Origin: Nocardioides dokdonensis FR1436
GTDB taxonomy: Bacteria > Actinomycetota > Actinomycetes > Propionibacteriales > Nocardioidaceae
NCBI RefSeq assembly: GCF_001653335.1
Contig: NZ_CP015079.1
Span: 2,108,001 to 2,172,000 of the forward strand
DNA length: 64,000 bases
Reading direction: 5' to 3'
The notes beneath the pieces were generated by a model. The model did not search any database and was not told the origin of the DNA. It worked only from the letters and a program-made list of their open reading frames with translations. Shown in pieces: positions 42,548 to 50,875 of this stretch (the stretch's first letter is position 1; each line of letters opens with the position of its first letter). Made by a program: the position numbers and the translations under genes.

Positions 42548-42622
42548 GCGCACGCCGCTCTCTGTCTAGGTTTCTGAACTGTCGAGGAACTGAAACCAGG
42601 TGCACAGGAGAGCGGCGTGCGC
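42548..42622 (+). promoter_or_regulatory. inverted repeat hiding the transposase start, with internal promoter
   Basis: GCGCACGCCGCTCTC (42548-42562) is a perfect complement of GAGAGCGGCGTGCGC (42608-42622). The right arm holds the GTG start (42617-42619) and part of the AGGAG ribosome site (42606-42610). A TAGGTT box (42567-42572) lies between the arms, so an mRNA starting there lacks the left arm and can be translated, while read-through mRNA would fold shut. Confidence 0.6.
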
Positions 42623-43909
42623 GATGCCACCTTATGGCGTGCTCTTGTCGGGTGTGAGAACACCGTGATCGAGGGCGTTGACTTCGAGCAGGAATTGCAG
42701 CAGGTCACCATCCGGGTCCGCCCGGTAGCTCGTCAGCGTGGCCGCTGTGGCCGTTGCCAGCGCCCCTCGCCGGGCTACGACGCAGGTCGAGGACGCCGGC
42801 ACTGGCGCGCTTTGGACCTGGGCACGATCCGGTGTCAACTGCAGGGCGATGCGCCGCGGGTGCGGTGTCGTGAGCACGGCGTGGTGGTAGCTCACCTGCC
42901 CTGGGCCCGCCATGGTGCTAGGGCAAGCAGGGCATTCGAGAACCAGGTCGCCTGGTTGGCCACCCAGACCTCGAAGATCGCGGTCACCGAGCTGATGCGC
43001 ATTGCGTGGCGCACCGTAGGCGCGGTCATCACCCGTGTCTGGGCCGAGGTAGAAGGACGCGTCGACCTGCTGAGTGGGCTCACCAGGATCGGGATCGACG
43101 AAGTCTCCTACCGGCGCGGGCACCTGTACCTGATGGTCGTCATCGACCACGACACCGGCCGACTGGTGTGGGCCGGCAAGGGCCAGACCAAGGCCACCTT
43201 GCAGTCCTTCTTCGATGCCCTCGGGCCCGAACGGTCCGCCCAGATCACCCACGTCACCGCCGACAGCGCCGGCTACATCGCCGACGTCGTAGGCACCAAC
43301 TGCCCTGCCGCGATCCAGGCCGCTGATCCCTTCCACGTCGTGAAGTGGGCCAACGACGCCCTCGGGGAGGTCCGGTTGACTGCCTGGCGCGAGGCACGAG
43401 CAGCGGTGCGCGCGAACCCACCACGACGCGGACGACCAGTTAAGGACGCACCACCGCACCTGGAGTCACAGCGCCTGCGACTGCTCACCCGCTCCCGCTA
43501 CGCGCTGTGGAAGAACCCCGAGAACCTCACCAGCAGCCAGAGTGCCCAACTGAAGTGGATCGCACAGACCGACCCCCGACTGTGGCGCGGCTACCAGCTC
43601 AAAGAAGGGCTACGCGCGATCTTCAAACTGCCCCACCACGAGGCCCCCGAGGCGCTCAATGCCTGGATCACCTCAGCGCAACGCTGCCGCATCCCCCAGT
43701 TCGCAGCACTAGCCAAGACCGTGCAGGCCCAACGCGGCCCCATCCTGCTGGCCATCGAGCACGGCCTGTCCAACGGCCGCACCGAAGCCGTCAACCTGCG
43801 CATCCGACTACGAACCCGCATGGCCTACGGCTTCCGCGACCCCCACGCTCTGATTGCCATCCTCATGCTCACTCTCGGCGGCCACCGACCCCGACTACCC
43901 GGCAGATGA
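42617..43909 (+). CDS. ISL3 family transposase
   Basis: A 430-residue DDE transposase. An N-terminal zinc-ribbon-like set (RCGRCQRP, VRCREH) and helix-turn-helix region precede the catalytic domain with probable acidic residues Asp161 (GIDEVSYRRGH), Asp237 (ADPFHVVKWAND) and Glu390 (SNGRTEAVN), plus the insertion between them typical of ISL3. The stop (43907-43909) touches the right inverted repeat. Codon use is somewhat less GC-rich than neighbours. Full length, no frameshift. Confidence 0.95.
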   Translation: MRDATLWRALVGCENTVIEGVDFEQELQQVTIRVRPVARQRGRCGRCQRPSPGYDAGRGRRHWRALDLGTIRCQLQGDAPRVRCREHGVVVAHLPWARHGARASRAFENQVAWLATQTSKIAVTELMRIAWRTVGAVITRVWAEVEGRVDLLSGLTRIGIDEVSYRRGHLYLMVVIDHDTGRLVWAGKGQTKATLQSFFDALGPERSAQITHVTADSAGYIADVVGTNCPAAIQAADPFHVVKWANDALGEVRLTAWREARAAVRANPPRRGRPVKDAPPHLESQRLRLLTRSRYALWKNPENLTSSQSAQLKWIAQTDPRLWRGYQLKEGLRAIFKLPHHEAPEALNAWITSAQRCRIPQFAALAKTVQAQRGPILLAIEHGLSNGRTEAVNLRIRLRTRMAYGFRDPHALIAILMLTLGGHRPRLPGR

Positions 43910-43932
43910 CCCACACATCAGTCACAAGAGCC

Positions 43933-44005
43933 CGACTCGCGGCGACATCTGCGCCGACTCGGCGAGACATCTGCGCCGACTCGCGGCGACATCTGGGCCG
44001 GGTCA
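43933..44005 (-). repeat. 22-bp tandem repeat, array C (three units, fourth split by the IS)
   Basis: Reading on the minus strand from the xseB stop TGA (44005-44003), three 22-bp units follow (44003-43982, 43981-43960, 43959-43938), each with GGCSCAGATGTC. The fourth begins at 43937 and is cut by the IS; its remainder (GCGCAGATC...) is at 42500-42479. The unit matches arrays A and B. Confidence 0.9.
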
Positions 44006-44212
44006 GGTGTCGGTGGCGAGGACCTCGTCGAGGCGGGCGCGGGCCCCGTCGAGCCAGTCCTGGCAGACCCCGGCGAGCTTCTCGCCGCGCTCCCACAGTG
44101 CCAGCGACTCCTCGAGGGTGGTGCCGCCGGCCTCGAGGCGTCGTACGACGTCGACGAGCTCCTCGCGCGCAGCCTCGTAGGAGGGCGTGGTCTCGGTCGT
44201 CGGCTCAGCCAT
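44003..44212 (-). CDS. xseB: exodeoxyribonuclease VII small subunit
   Basis: A 69-residue all-helical protein ([34 protein letters not shown]), the standard XseB pattern. It binds the XseA C-terminal region to form ExoVII, which degrades single-stranded DNA. ATG 44212 overlaps the xseA stop by 8 nt. The stop codon begins repeat array C. Gene pair matches Rv1107c-Rv1108c. Confidence 0.95.
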   Translation of the reverse strand: MAEPTTETTPSYEAAREELVDVVRRLEAGGTTLEESLALWERGEKLAGVCQDWLDGARARLDEVLATDT

Positions 44213-45470
44213 CGGTGTCGTCCTCCGGGATCGGGGTGGTCGAGGACTCGAGCAGCGGCTCGAGCCGGGTGGTGGTCGCGTGGACACGGCCGTCGGCGAC
44301 CCGCACGCTCACATCGGCGCCGGGTGCGAGGTCGTCGACCGAGGTGACGACGTGGCCGTCGACGTCCTGCAGCACGGCGTAGCCGCGGCGCAGCGTGGCC
44401 AACGGAGAGAGGGCACGGGCGCGGGCGCGCTGGTGGTCGATCTCGTCGGCGGCCCGGTCGAGGCGGTGCGAGAGCGAGCGACGGGCCCGCTCGCGCAGCA
44501 GCACCAGCTCGTCGCCGCGGGCATCGACCAGGGTGCGGGGGTCGGCGAGCGAGGGGCGGGAGCGCAGCGCGTCGAGACCGGCCTGCTCGCGGGCGACGTG
44601 GGCGGCGACCAGCGAGCGCAGCCGGTCGCGGGTGCGGGCCACGCCACCCATCTCCTCGACCACGTCGGGCACGACGAGCTTGGCGGCGTCGGTGGGGGTG
44701 GAGGCGCGCACGTCGGCGACCAGGTCGAGCAGGGGTGAGTCCTGCTCGTGGCCGATGGCGGACACGACGGGAGTGGTCATCCGGTGCACCGTGCGCACCA
44801 GCGCCTCGTCGGAGAAGGGGAGCAGGTCCTCGACGGAGCCGCCACCACGGGCGACCACCACGACGTCGACCTCCGGGTGCCGGTCGAGCCGCTCGAGCGC
44901 CTCCATCACCTCGCCGGCACACCGGGTGCCCTGCATGGTGGCGTGCGCGACCTCGAAGTCCACCGCGGGCCAGCGGCGCCGGGCGTTCTCGAGCACGTCG
45001 CGCTCGGCGGCGCTGTTGGGGGCGGTGACCAGGCCGACGCGGGCGGGCAGGAACGGCAGCCGGCGCTTGCGGGCGGGGTCGAAGAGACCCTCGGCGGCCA
45101 GGAGCTGGCGGCGTCGCTCGAGCTGGGCGAGCAGCTCGCCGAGGCCCACCATCCGGATCTCGCGCACCTGCAGCGACATGCTGCCGCGGTTGGCGTAGTA
45201 CGACGGCTTGGCGTGCACGACGACGCTGGCACCCTCGACCAGCGGCGGGTTGAGCGAGTCCACGAGGGTGCGCGGCGCGGTCAGGGGCACCGACACGTCC
45301 GCGACGGTGTCGCGCAGGGTCATGAAGACCGTCGCCATGCCGGGGCGACGGTTGATCTGGGCCAGTTGGCCCTCGACCCAGATGGCGCCGAGACGGTCGA
45401 CCCAGCCCGCGATCGCCGTGGCGATCTGGCGCACCGGGGCCGGCGCCGCGGCGGAGGTCTCGAGAGCCAT
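44205..45470 (-). CDS. xseA: exodeoxyribonuclease VII large subunit
   Basis: Catalytic subunit of ExoVII, 421 residues: N-terminal OB domain (about 20-115, [25 protein letters not shown]), then the nuclease domain with [25 protein letters not shown] and [12 protein letters not shown], and a C-terminal coiled coil. ATG 45470 is chosen because TAACCT lies 7 nt upstream; an earlier in-frame ATG would overlap ispH. Divergent from ispH by 46 bp. Confidence 0.95.
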   Translation of the reverse strand: MALETSAAAPAPVRQIATAIAGWVDRLGAIWVEGQLAQINRRPGMATVFMTLRDTVADVSVPLTAPRTLVDSLNPPLVEGASVVVHAKPSYYANRGSMSLQVREIRMVGLGELLAQLERRRQLLAAEGLFDPARKRRLPFLPARVGLVTAPNSAAERDVLENARRRWPAVDFEVAHATMQGTRCAGEVMEALERLDRHPEVDVVVVARGGGSVEDLLPFSDEALVRTVHRMTTPVVSAIGHEQDSPLLDLVADVRASTPTDAAKLVVPDVVEEMGGVARTRDRLRSLVAAHVAREQAGLDALRSRPSLADPRTLVDARGDELVLLRERARRSLSHRLDRAADEIDHQRARARALSPLATLRRGYAVLQDVDGHVVTSVDDLAPGADVSVRVADGRVHATTTRLEPLLESSTTPIPEDDTDG

Positions 45471-45477
45471 GGCCGCG

Positions 45478-45509
45478 AGGTTAGGCCATCGCGCCGACAC
45501 GCCTACCAT
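45478..45509. promoter_or_regulatory. divergent -10 boxes of xseA and ispH
   Basis: Minus-strand TAACCT (45483-45478) lies 7 nt before the xseA ATG, and plus-strand TACCAT (45504-45509) lies 7 nt before the ispH ATG. Both would give leaderless mRNAs from only 46 bp of shared DNA. Confidence 0.45.
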
Positions 45510-45516
45510 GGAGCGC

Positions 45517-46566
45517 ATGAGCACCGACGTATCCCGCAGTCCCGGCGTGAGCATGGGGATGCCCCCCGTCCTGAGCCCCGACGAGGCCGAGAAGGCGGTG
45601 CTGCTCGCGGCGCCGCGCGGCTACTGCGCCGGTGTCGACCGGGCGGTGGTGACCGTCGAGCAGGCCCTCGACCTCTACGGCGCCCCCGTCTACGTCCGCA
45701 AGCAGATCGTGCACAACAAGCACGTCGTGGCCGACCTCGAGACCCGTGGAGCGATCTTCGTCGAGGAGGTCGCCGAGGTGCCGACCGGTGCGACCGTGGT
45801 GTTCTCGGCGCACGGTGTGAGCCCCGAGGTGCACCGCCAGGCCGCCGAGCGCGACCTGAAGACGATCGACGCGACCTGCCCGCTGGTCACCAAGGTGCAC
45901 CACGAGGCGAAGCGCTTCGCCAGCGACGACTACGACATCCTCCTGATCGGCCACGAGGGCCACGAGGAGGTCGAGGGCACGGCCGGCGAGGCTCCCGAGC
46001 ACATCCAGCTCGTGCAGGGCCCCGAGGACGTCGCCAACATCGTCGTCCGCGACCCCAGCCGTGTGGCCTGGCTCTCCCAGACCACGCTGTCGGTCGACGA
46101 GACCCTCACGACGGTCGCGGCGATCCGCGAGCGCTTCCCCGAGCTGCTCGACCCGCCCAGCGACGACATCTGCTACGCCACCCAGAACCGGCAGCTGGCG
46201 GTCAAGGAGATCTCCGAGGGCGCCGACCTGCTCATCGTGGTCGGCTCGGGCAACTCCTCGAACTCGGTGCGCCTGGTCGAGGTCGCGCTGGACGCCGGCG
46301 CCAAGGCCTCCTACCGCGTCGACGACGCCAGCGAGATCGACGAGGCCTGGCTCGAGGGGGTCCGCACCGTCAGCGTCACCTCCGGCGCCAGCGTGCCCGA
46401 GTCCCTGGTCGACGGCGTGCTCGCCTACCTCGCGGAGCGCGGCTACCCCGACGCCAAGGCCGTGCACAGCGCCGAGGAGTCGCTGATCTTCTCCCTGCCC
46501 AAGGAGCTGCGCCGCGACCTCAAGGCCGCCCGGGCCGCGGCCCGCGAGGCGAGCGAGCAGAACTGA
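45517..46566 (+). CDS. ispH: 4-hydroxy-3-methylbut-2-enyl diphosphate reductase
   Basis: Last step of the MEP isoprenoid pathway, an iron-sulfur enzyme of 349 residues. The three cluster cysteines are visible: Cys37 ([11 protein letters not shown]), Cys121 ([11 protein letters not shown]) and Cys219 ([10 protein letters not shown]), with catalytic Glu and His in the [11 protein letters not shown] and GHEGHEE regions. ATG 45517 fits the TACCAT box; ATG 45508 (MERM) is the alternative. Matches lytB2 (Rv1110). Overlaps the next start by 1 nt. Confidence 0.97.
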   Translation: MSTDVSRSPGVSMGMPPVLSPDEAEKAVLLAAPRGYCAGVDRAVVTVEQALDLYGAPVYVRKQIVHNKHVVADLETRGAIFVEEVAEVPTGATVVFSAHGVSPEVHRQAAERDLKTIDATCPLVTKVHHEAKRFASDDYDILLIGHEGHEEVEGTAGEAPEHIQLVQGPEDVANIVVRDPSRVAWLSQTTLSVDETLTTVAAIRERFPELLDPPSDDICYATQNRQLAVKEISEGADLLIVVGSGNSSNSVRLVEVALDAGAKASYRVDDASEIDEAWLEGVRTVSVTSGASVPESLVDGVLAYLAERGYPDAKAVHSAEESLIFSLPKELRRDLKAARAAAREASEQN

Positions 46567-47186
46567 TGGCCCGGTACGTCGACCTTCACCCCGACAACCC
46601 GCAGCCCCGGCTGGTCAGCCAGGTGGTCGAGGCCCTGCGCGACGACGCGCTGATCGCCTACCCGACCGACTCCGGCTACGCCCTCGGCTGCCGCATCGGC
46701 AACCGCGACGGCCGCGACCGGATCCTCAAGATCCGGGGGTTGGACGACAAGCACCACTTCACGCTGGTGTGCCGCGACTTCTCCCAGCTCGGCCAGCTCG
46801 TGCACGTCGACAACGCCGCCTTCCGGGCGATCCGGTCGGCGACCCCGGGGCCCTACACGTTCATCCTGCCCGGCACCCCCGAGGTGCCGCGTCGGTTGCT
46901 GCACCCCAAGAAGAAGACGGTGGGGGTGCGCATCCCCGACCACGTCGTGGTGACCGCGCTGCTCGAGGAGCTCGGCGAGCCGCTGCTGTCGAGCTCGTTG
47001 ATCCTGCCCGGGGAGACCGAGGCGCGCACGATGGGCTGGGAGATCAAGGAGGAGCTCGAGCACCAGGTCGACCTCGTCATCGAGGCCGGTGAGACGACCG
47101 CGGAGCCTACGACGGTCGTGGACTGGTCGGGCCCGGAGCCCGAGGTGCTGCGGTACGGATCGGGCGACGCCTCGCGCTTCGAGTAG
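46566..47186 (+). CDS. L-threonylcarbamoyladenylate synthase-type protein (Sua5/YrdC/YciO)
   Basis: A 206-residue YrdC-fold protein: YPTDSGYALGC, KIRGLDDKHHFTLVCRDFSQL, ATPGPYTFILP and KKKTVGVRIPDH. YrdC enzymes make TC-AMP for tRNA t6A; the KHHFTL and GPYTFILP wording and this length are closer to YciO, whose role is less certain. TGATG joins it to ispH (1-nt overlap). Its 3' end overlaps the convergent DUF6542 gene by 80 bp. Confidence 0.88.
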   Translation: MARYVDLHPDNPQPRLVSQVVEALRDDALIAYPTDSGYALGCRIGNRDGRDRILKIRGLDDKHHFTLVCRDFSQLGQLVHVDNAAFRAIRSATPGPYTFILPGTPEVPRRLLHPKKKTVGVRIPDHVVVTALLEELGEPLLSSSLILPGETEARTMGWEIKEELEHQVDLVIEAGETTAEPTTVVDWSGPEPEVLRYGSGDASRFE

Positions 47187-47607
47187 GCCACGCGATGGCC
47201 GCCCCGCGGCCGTGCGCCCGCGCGACCCGGTCGCGCACCACCAGGCACCCCAGCGCCAGGGCGTAGCCCAGCACCAGGGCGAGCGCGTGGTCCGCGAGCC
47301 CGGAGACCACGGCCTGCACCGGGCCGTCCTGGGCCCGTGCGATCGAGCCGGGGCTGGTCGCCCCCAGCAGCACCAGCGCGACGAGCATCAGCAGCGGCGG
47401 CAGCACCCCGACGGTGAAGAAGTCGCGGGGACGCACCAGCAGCGCGCACGCGACGCAGATCAGCACGAACGCGACGTCGTAGAGCCACCCCAGCCCGGGG
47501 GAGACCAGGCTGTCGAGGGCCACTGCGCTCAACGTCAGCGCCAGCCCGAGCGCGACGACCTGCCAACCGGGGTCGCTGCCCTCCTCCCAGAGAGTGCGTG
47601 CGGTCAC
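47107..47607 (-). CDS. DUF6542 membrane protein
   Basis: A 166-residue protein with four predicted transmembrane helices (about 17-35, 42-60, 66-85 and 104-122) and a basic, Pro-rich tail. Position next to ispH matches DUF6542 (Rv1111c). Function unknown. The basic tail is encoded in DNA that also encodes the end of the YrdC-like protein on the other strand. Start GTG 47607. Confidence 0.75.
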   Translation of the reverse strand: MTARTLWEEGSDPGWQVVALGLALTLSAVALDSLVSPGLGWLYDVAFVLICVACALLVRPRDFFTVGVLPPLLMLVALVLLGATSPGSIARAQDGPVQAVVSGLADHALALVLGYALALGCLVVRDRVARAHGRGAAIAWPTRSARRRPIRTAAPRAPGPTSPRPS

Positions 47608-47648
47608 CGGTGGCTCACCTCCGCTCCTGTGCTGGTGGGGCCCGAGCG

Positions 47649-48755
47649 CTACAGCGCCACGCTAGGGCGGTCCTCGGCCTCCGGGGCGTCGGCGCGCCGG
47701 TCGACCGCACGCAGCTCGACCGTGCGCGGGCTGCCGAGCTCCTCGTCGGTGACCGAGAGGTCGTTGAAGCGTCGAGCGGACACCAGCACCCGCGACTCCA
47801 GCGAGCCCACGGCGCTGTTGTAGTGGCCGACCGCCGCGTTGAGCGACCGGCCCACGGCGTCGAGGTGGCCGCCCAGGGTGCCCAGGCGTCCGTGCAGGTC
47901 GCGCCCCAACCGGTGGATCTCGCGGGTCTGCGCGGCCAGGGCCTCGTGCTGCCAGCCCTGCGCCACGGTCCGCAGCAGCGCGATGAGCGTCGTGGGGGAG
48001 GCGAGCACCACCTGGCGGGCGGCGGCGTGCTCGATCAGTCCCGGGTCGGCCTCGAGCGCGGCGGCCAGGAAGGACTCGGCGGGCACGAAGAGCACCACGA
48101 ACTCGGGGGTCTGCTCCAGCGAGCGCCAGTAGGACTTGGCGCCGAGCTGCTCGACGTGGGTGCGCACCTGCCGCGCGTGGCGGGCCAGGTGCGCGCGCTG
48201 GACGTCCTCGTCCTCGGCGGAGGTGGCGTCGAGGTAGGCGTCCAGCGGCACCTTCGCGTCCACGACCACGTGCCGGTCGCCGACCAGGTGGACCACCAGG
48301 TCGGGGCGCAGCGCACCGTCGTCGAGGCGGACCTGCTCGGAGAAGTCGCAGCGCTCCACCAGCCCCGCGAGCTCGACGGCGCGGCGCAGGTGCAGCTCGC
48401 CCCACTGCCCGCGCACCTGCGGCTTGCGCAGCGCGGTGCTCAGCGCCCGGGTCTCCTTGCTGAGCAGGTCGGTGGTGTGGCGCATGTCGGCGACCTGCTG
48501 GTGCAGCTGGCCCTGCCACGAGACGCGGGTGTGCTCGAGGTCGCGCAGCTGGTCCTGCAGCCGCTCCAGCCCCTCGCGGACCACGGCCTGGTCGGCCACC
48601 CGCTGGTCGAGCGCGGCCGTCATGCGGGCGTCGTACGGCGCCTCGGCGGCGGCCTCGGCGTGCCGCAGTCGCGCCCAGAGCAGGCCCAGGGCCACGCCCA
48701 GGGCTAGCCCGAGGAGCAGGGTGGTGGTCAGTGCGGCGACCGTCGAGACGTCCAT
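47649..48755 (-). CDS. rmuC: DNA recombination protein RmuC
   Basis: A 368-residue protein with an N-terminal membrane helix (about 9-28, LTTTLLLGLALGVALGLLWA), a coiled coil (about 45-105), and the RmuC nuclease-like core: GQWGELHLRRAVELAGL, RPDLVVHL, VVVDAKVPLDAYLDA, and YWRSLEQTPEFVVLFVPAESF. RmuC limits inversions and odd recombination at inverted repeats. ATG 48755 has CATGCT 6 nt upstream. Confidence 0.93.
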   Translation of the reverse strand: MDVSTVAALTTTLLLGLALGVALGLLWARLRHAEAAAEAPYDARMTAALDQRVADQAVVREGLERLQDQLRDLEHTRVSWQGQLHQQVADMRHTTDLLSKETRALSTALRKPQVRGQWGELHLRRAVELAGLVERCDFSEQVRLDDGALRPDLVVHLVGDRHVVVDAKVPLDAYLDATSAEDEDVQRAHLARHARQVRTHVEQLGAKSYWRSLEQTPEFVVLFVPAESFLAAALEADPGLIEHAAARQVVLASPTTLIALLRTVAQGWQHEALAAQTREIHRLGRDLHGRLGTLGGHLDAVGRSLNAAVGHYNSAVGSLESRVLVSARRFNDLSVTDEELGSPRTVELRAVDRRADAPEAEDRPSVAL

Positions 48756-48809
48756 GGGCTCAGCATGGCTGCGACCACCGACAAGCCTCGGTCGGCAGTC
48801 GACCGGCAG

Positions 48810-49589
48810 TCAGTCGGCCAGGTCGACGACCACCGGCGCGTGGTCGGAGGCACCCTTGCCGGCGCGCTCGTCGCGGTCGACGAACGCGCCGGTGGTGCGA
48901 GCCGCCAGCGCCGGCGAGCCGAGCAGGAAGTCGATGCGCATGCCGCGGTTGCGCTCGTAGCGCTGGCGGTAGTAGTCCCAGTAGGTGTAGCTGTCGGGCT
49001 CGGGGGTGAAGGGACGGGCGAGGTCGGCGTACCCGTCCTCGAGGAACCCCTCGAAGGCCGCCCGCTCGGGTGCGGTGACGTGGGTGCTGGTCTTGAACTG
49101 GGCGATGTCGAAGACGTCCTCGTCGCGCGGGGCGATGTTCCAGTCCCCGACCAGGGCGGTCGGGCTCGCACTCCAGTCGCGGGCGGCCGCGCGCAGCCGG
49201 GCGAGCCAGTCGAGCTTGTAGGCGTAGTGCGGATCGTCGATCTTGCGACCGTTGGGCACGTACAGGCTCCACACCCGTACGCCGCCGCACGTCGCGCCGA
49301 TGGCTCGGGCCTCCTGGGTGACCGGGTCGCCGAAGCCGGGCATGTCGGGGAAGCCGACCTCGACGTCGTCGAGGCCGACGCGGCTGATGACGGCCACGCC
49401 GTTCCACTGGTTGGTGCCGGCGGCCGCGACCTCGTAGCCCAGCGACTGCAGTCCCATCAGCGGCAGCTGGTCGAGGCGGGCCTTGGTCTCCTGCAGGGCC
49501 AGCACGTCGACGTCGTGCCGGGTCAGGAAGGCCTCGACGCGGTCGATGCGGGAGCGGAGGGAGTTGACGTTCCAGGTAGCCAGGCGCAC
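48810..49589 (-). CDS. xth: exodeoxyribonuclease III (AP endonuclease)
   Basis: A 259-residue endonuclease/exonuclease/phosphatase-fold enzyme for abasic-site and 3'-end repair: ATWNVNSLRSR, LALQETKARLDQLP, VGDWNIAPRDEDV, YTYWDYYRQRYERNRGMRIDF and the terminal SDHAPVVVDL. The GTG start at 49589 has TACCGT 6 nt upstream. Same strand and adjacent to rmuC; both serve DNA maintenance. Confidence 0.94.
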   Translation of the reverse strand: MRLATWNVNSLRSRIDRVEAFLTRHDVDVLALQETKARLDQLPLMGLQSLGYEVAAAGTNQWNGVAVISRVGLDDVEVGFPDMPGFGDPVTQEARAIGATCGGVRVWSLYVPNGRKIDDPHYAYKLDWLARLRAAARDWSASPTALVGDWNIAPRDEDVFDIAQFKTSTHVTAPERAAFEGFLEDGYADLARPFTPEPDSYTYWDYYRQRYERNRGMRIDFLLGSPALAARTTGAFVDRDERAGKGASDHAPVVVDLAD

Positions 49590-49646
49590 CGTGACACGGT
49601 ACGTGCGAGCACCGTGACGGCCGCGATCGGGGCGTTATGGTTCCTT

Positions 49647-49679
49647 ATGAAGCAGCCACTCCATCAGGAAGCATCATGA
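49647..49679 (+). CDS. possible 10-residue leader peptide upstream of the ATPase
   Basis: ATG 49647 opens a 10-codon frame (MKQPLHQEAS) whose TGA overlaps the ATPase ATG by 4 nt (ATGA, 49676-49679). A TATGGT box (49636-49641) lies 5 nt upstream, so it could be the leaderless first cistron that delivers ribosomes to the ATPase. Short, so chance is possible. Confidence 0.35.
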   Translation: MKQPLHQEAS

Positions 49680-50860
49680 TCCCCAGCCCCTACACCCCCG
49701 GGGCCGCGCCGAGCGTGCTGGCCGGGCGGCGCGAGCAGGTCGAGGCCGCTGAGGCCGATCTCGCCGTGGTGGCGACGTACGCCCGCTTCCAGGGCCGGGT
49801 GCGCGTGGACATCGGCTCGCGCGGGGTGGGCAAGACGTCGCTGCTCAAGACGGTGCGCGAGTCGGCGGCGCACGCCGGCCTCGTCACCGCGTGGGTGACC
49901 GCGCGCGCCGACGAGTCGCTGGTCGCATCCCTCGTGCACGCCCTGGCTGCCGAGCTCGACCGGATCGGCGTGGACGTCGCCCGGCGCACCCCGTGGCGCG
50001 AGCGGCTGGAACGGCTGGGCCTGGAGCTCGGCGTGGGTCCGGCCAAGGCCGGCGTCGAGCTCGACGTGACCCCCAGCGCCGAGGGCCGGGCCGGACGCCG
50101 CGCGGCGTCCGCGGCGTTCGGGGACCTGCTCTCCACCGCGGCGCTCGAGGCCCGGGCGCGCGGCTCGGCGGGGATCTGCCTGCTGGTCGACGAGATCCAG
50201 GCCGCGCCGCGGGCGGACCTGCGCACCCTCGCGTACGCCTGGCAGGAGCTGCAGAACGCCGTGCCCGAACCGCCCGCGGTGCTCTTCGCGGCGGGGCTGC
50301 CCAACACGCCCGACGTCCTGACCGCCGCGGTCACCTTCAGCGAACGGTTCGGCTTCCGCACCCTCGAGCGGCTCGGTGCCACGGACGCGGCCGAGGCGCT
50401 CGAGGTGCCCGCGGCTCAGCACGACGTCACCTGGTCGCCGGAGCTGCTGGGAGAGGTGGTCGCGCTGGCCCAGGGCTACCCCTACTTCCTCCAGCTCTAC
50501 GGTGACGCGCTGTGGCGCCGGGCGCGCCCCGTGGCGGGCAGCCGGCTGGGTCCCGAGCTCCTCGGGGCAGCGCACGTCGACGTCGAGCACGAGCTGGCCA
50601 CGATGTTCCGGGCCCGCTGGGCCAAGGCGTCGCCGGGGGAGCGCCGCCTGCTCGAGGCGATGGCCGCCCTGGGCGACGACGCCGTACGCCGCGGCGACGT
50701 CGCGGCCCGGCTCGGGGTCGGCACCAACGACCTGAGCGTGCCGCGCCGCAGCCTGCTCGACAAGGGGCTCATCGAGGTTGCCGCGCGCGGGATGCTCCGC
50801 TTCACGGTGCCCGGCTTCGCCGCGTTCGTGCGCGACGAGTCGGGGGAGGGCCGGTCGTGA
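49676..50860 (+). CDS. AAA-type ATP-binding protein with C-terminal winged helix (archaeal ATPase-like)
   Basis: A 394-residue P-loop ATPase: Walker A GSRGVGKTS near 45, Walker B GICLLVDEIQ near 170, a sensor strand LFAAGLPNTP, a helical lid (QGYPYFLQLYGDALWRRA), and a C-terminal winged helix (about 325-385, GDVAARLGVGTNDLSVPRRSLLDKGL). This is the layout of the archaeal-ATPase/AAA_16 STAND-like group; function is unclear. ATG 49676 has AGGAAG upstream; an in-frame ATG at 49637 is possible. No partner gene is evident. Confidence 0.82.
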   Translation: MIPSPYTPGAAPSVLAGRREQVEAAEADLAVVATYARFQGRVRVDIGSRGVGKTSLLKTVRESAAHAGLVTAWVTARADESLVASLVHALAAELDRIGVDVARRTPWRERLERLGLELGVGPAKAGVELDVTPSAEGRAGRRAASAAFGDLLSTAALEARARGSAGICLLVDEIQAAPRADLRTLAYAWQELQNAVPEPPAVLFAAGLPNTPDVLTAAVTFSERFGFRTLERLGATDAAEALEVPAAQHDVTWSPELLGEVVALAQGYPYFLQLYGDALWRRARPVAGSRLGPELLGAAHVDVEHELATMFRARWAKASPGERRLLEAMAALGDDAVRRGDVAARLGVGTNDLSVPRRSLLDKGLIEVAARGMLRFTVPGFAAFVRDESGEGRS

Positions 50861-50875
50861 GCGGGCAGCGGGCGT

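Larger units (their letters stand above)
42503..43932 (+). mobile_element. ISL3-family insertion sequence, 1430 bp
   Basis: Terminal inverted repeats 42503-42526 and 43909-43932 (GGCTCTTGTGA..., 21 of 24 matching) bound a single transposase gene. Both ends abut the same 7 bp, CGACTCG (42496-42502 and 43933-43939), a likely target duplication; ISL3 elements usually make 8 bp. The target lay inside a 22-bp repeat unit belonging to array C, part of which is now stranded on the left side. Intact ends and ORF suggest a recent, possibly active copy. Confidence 0.9.
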
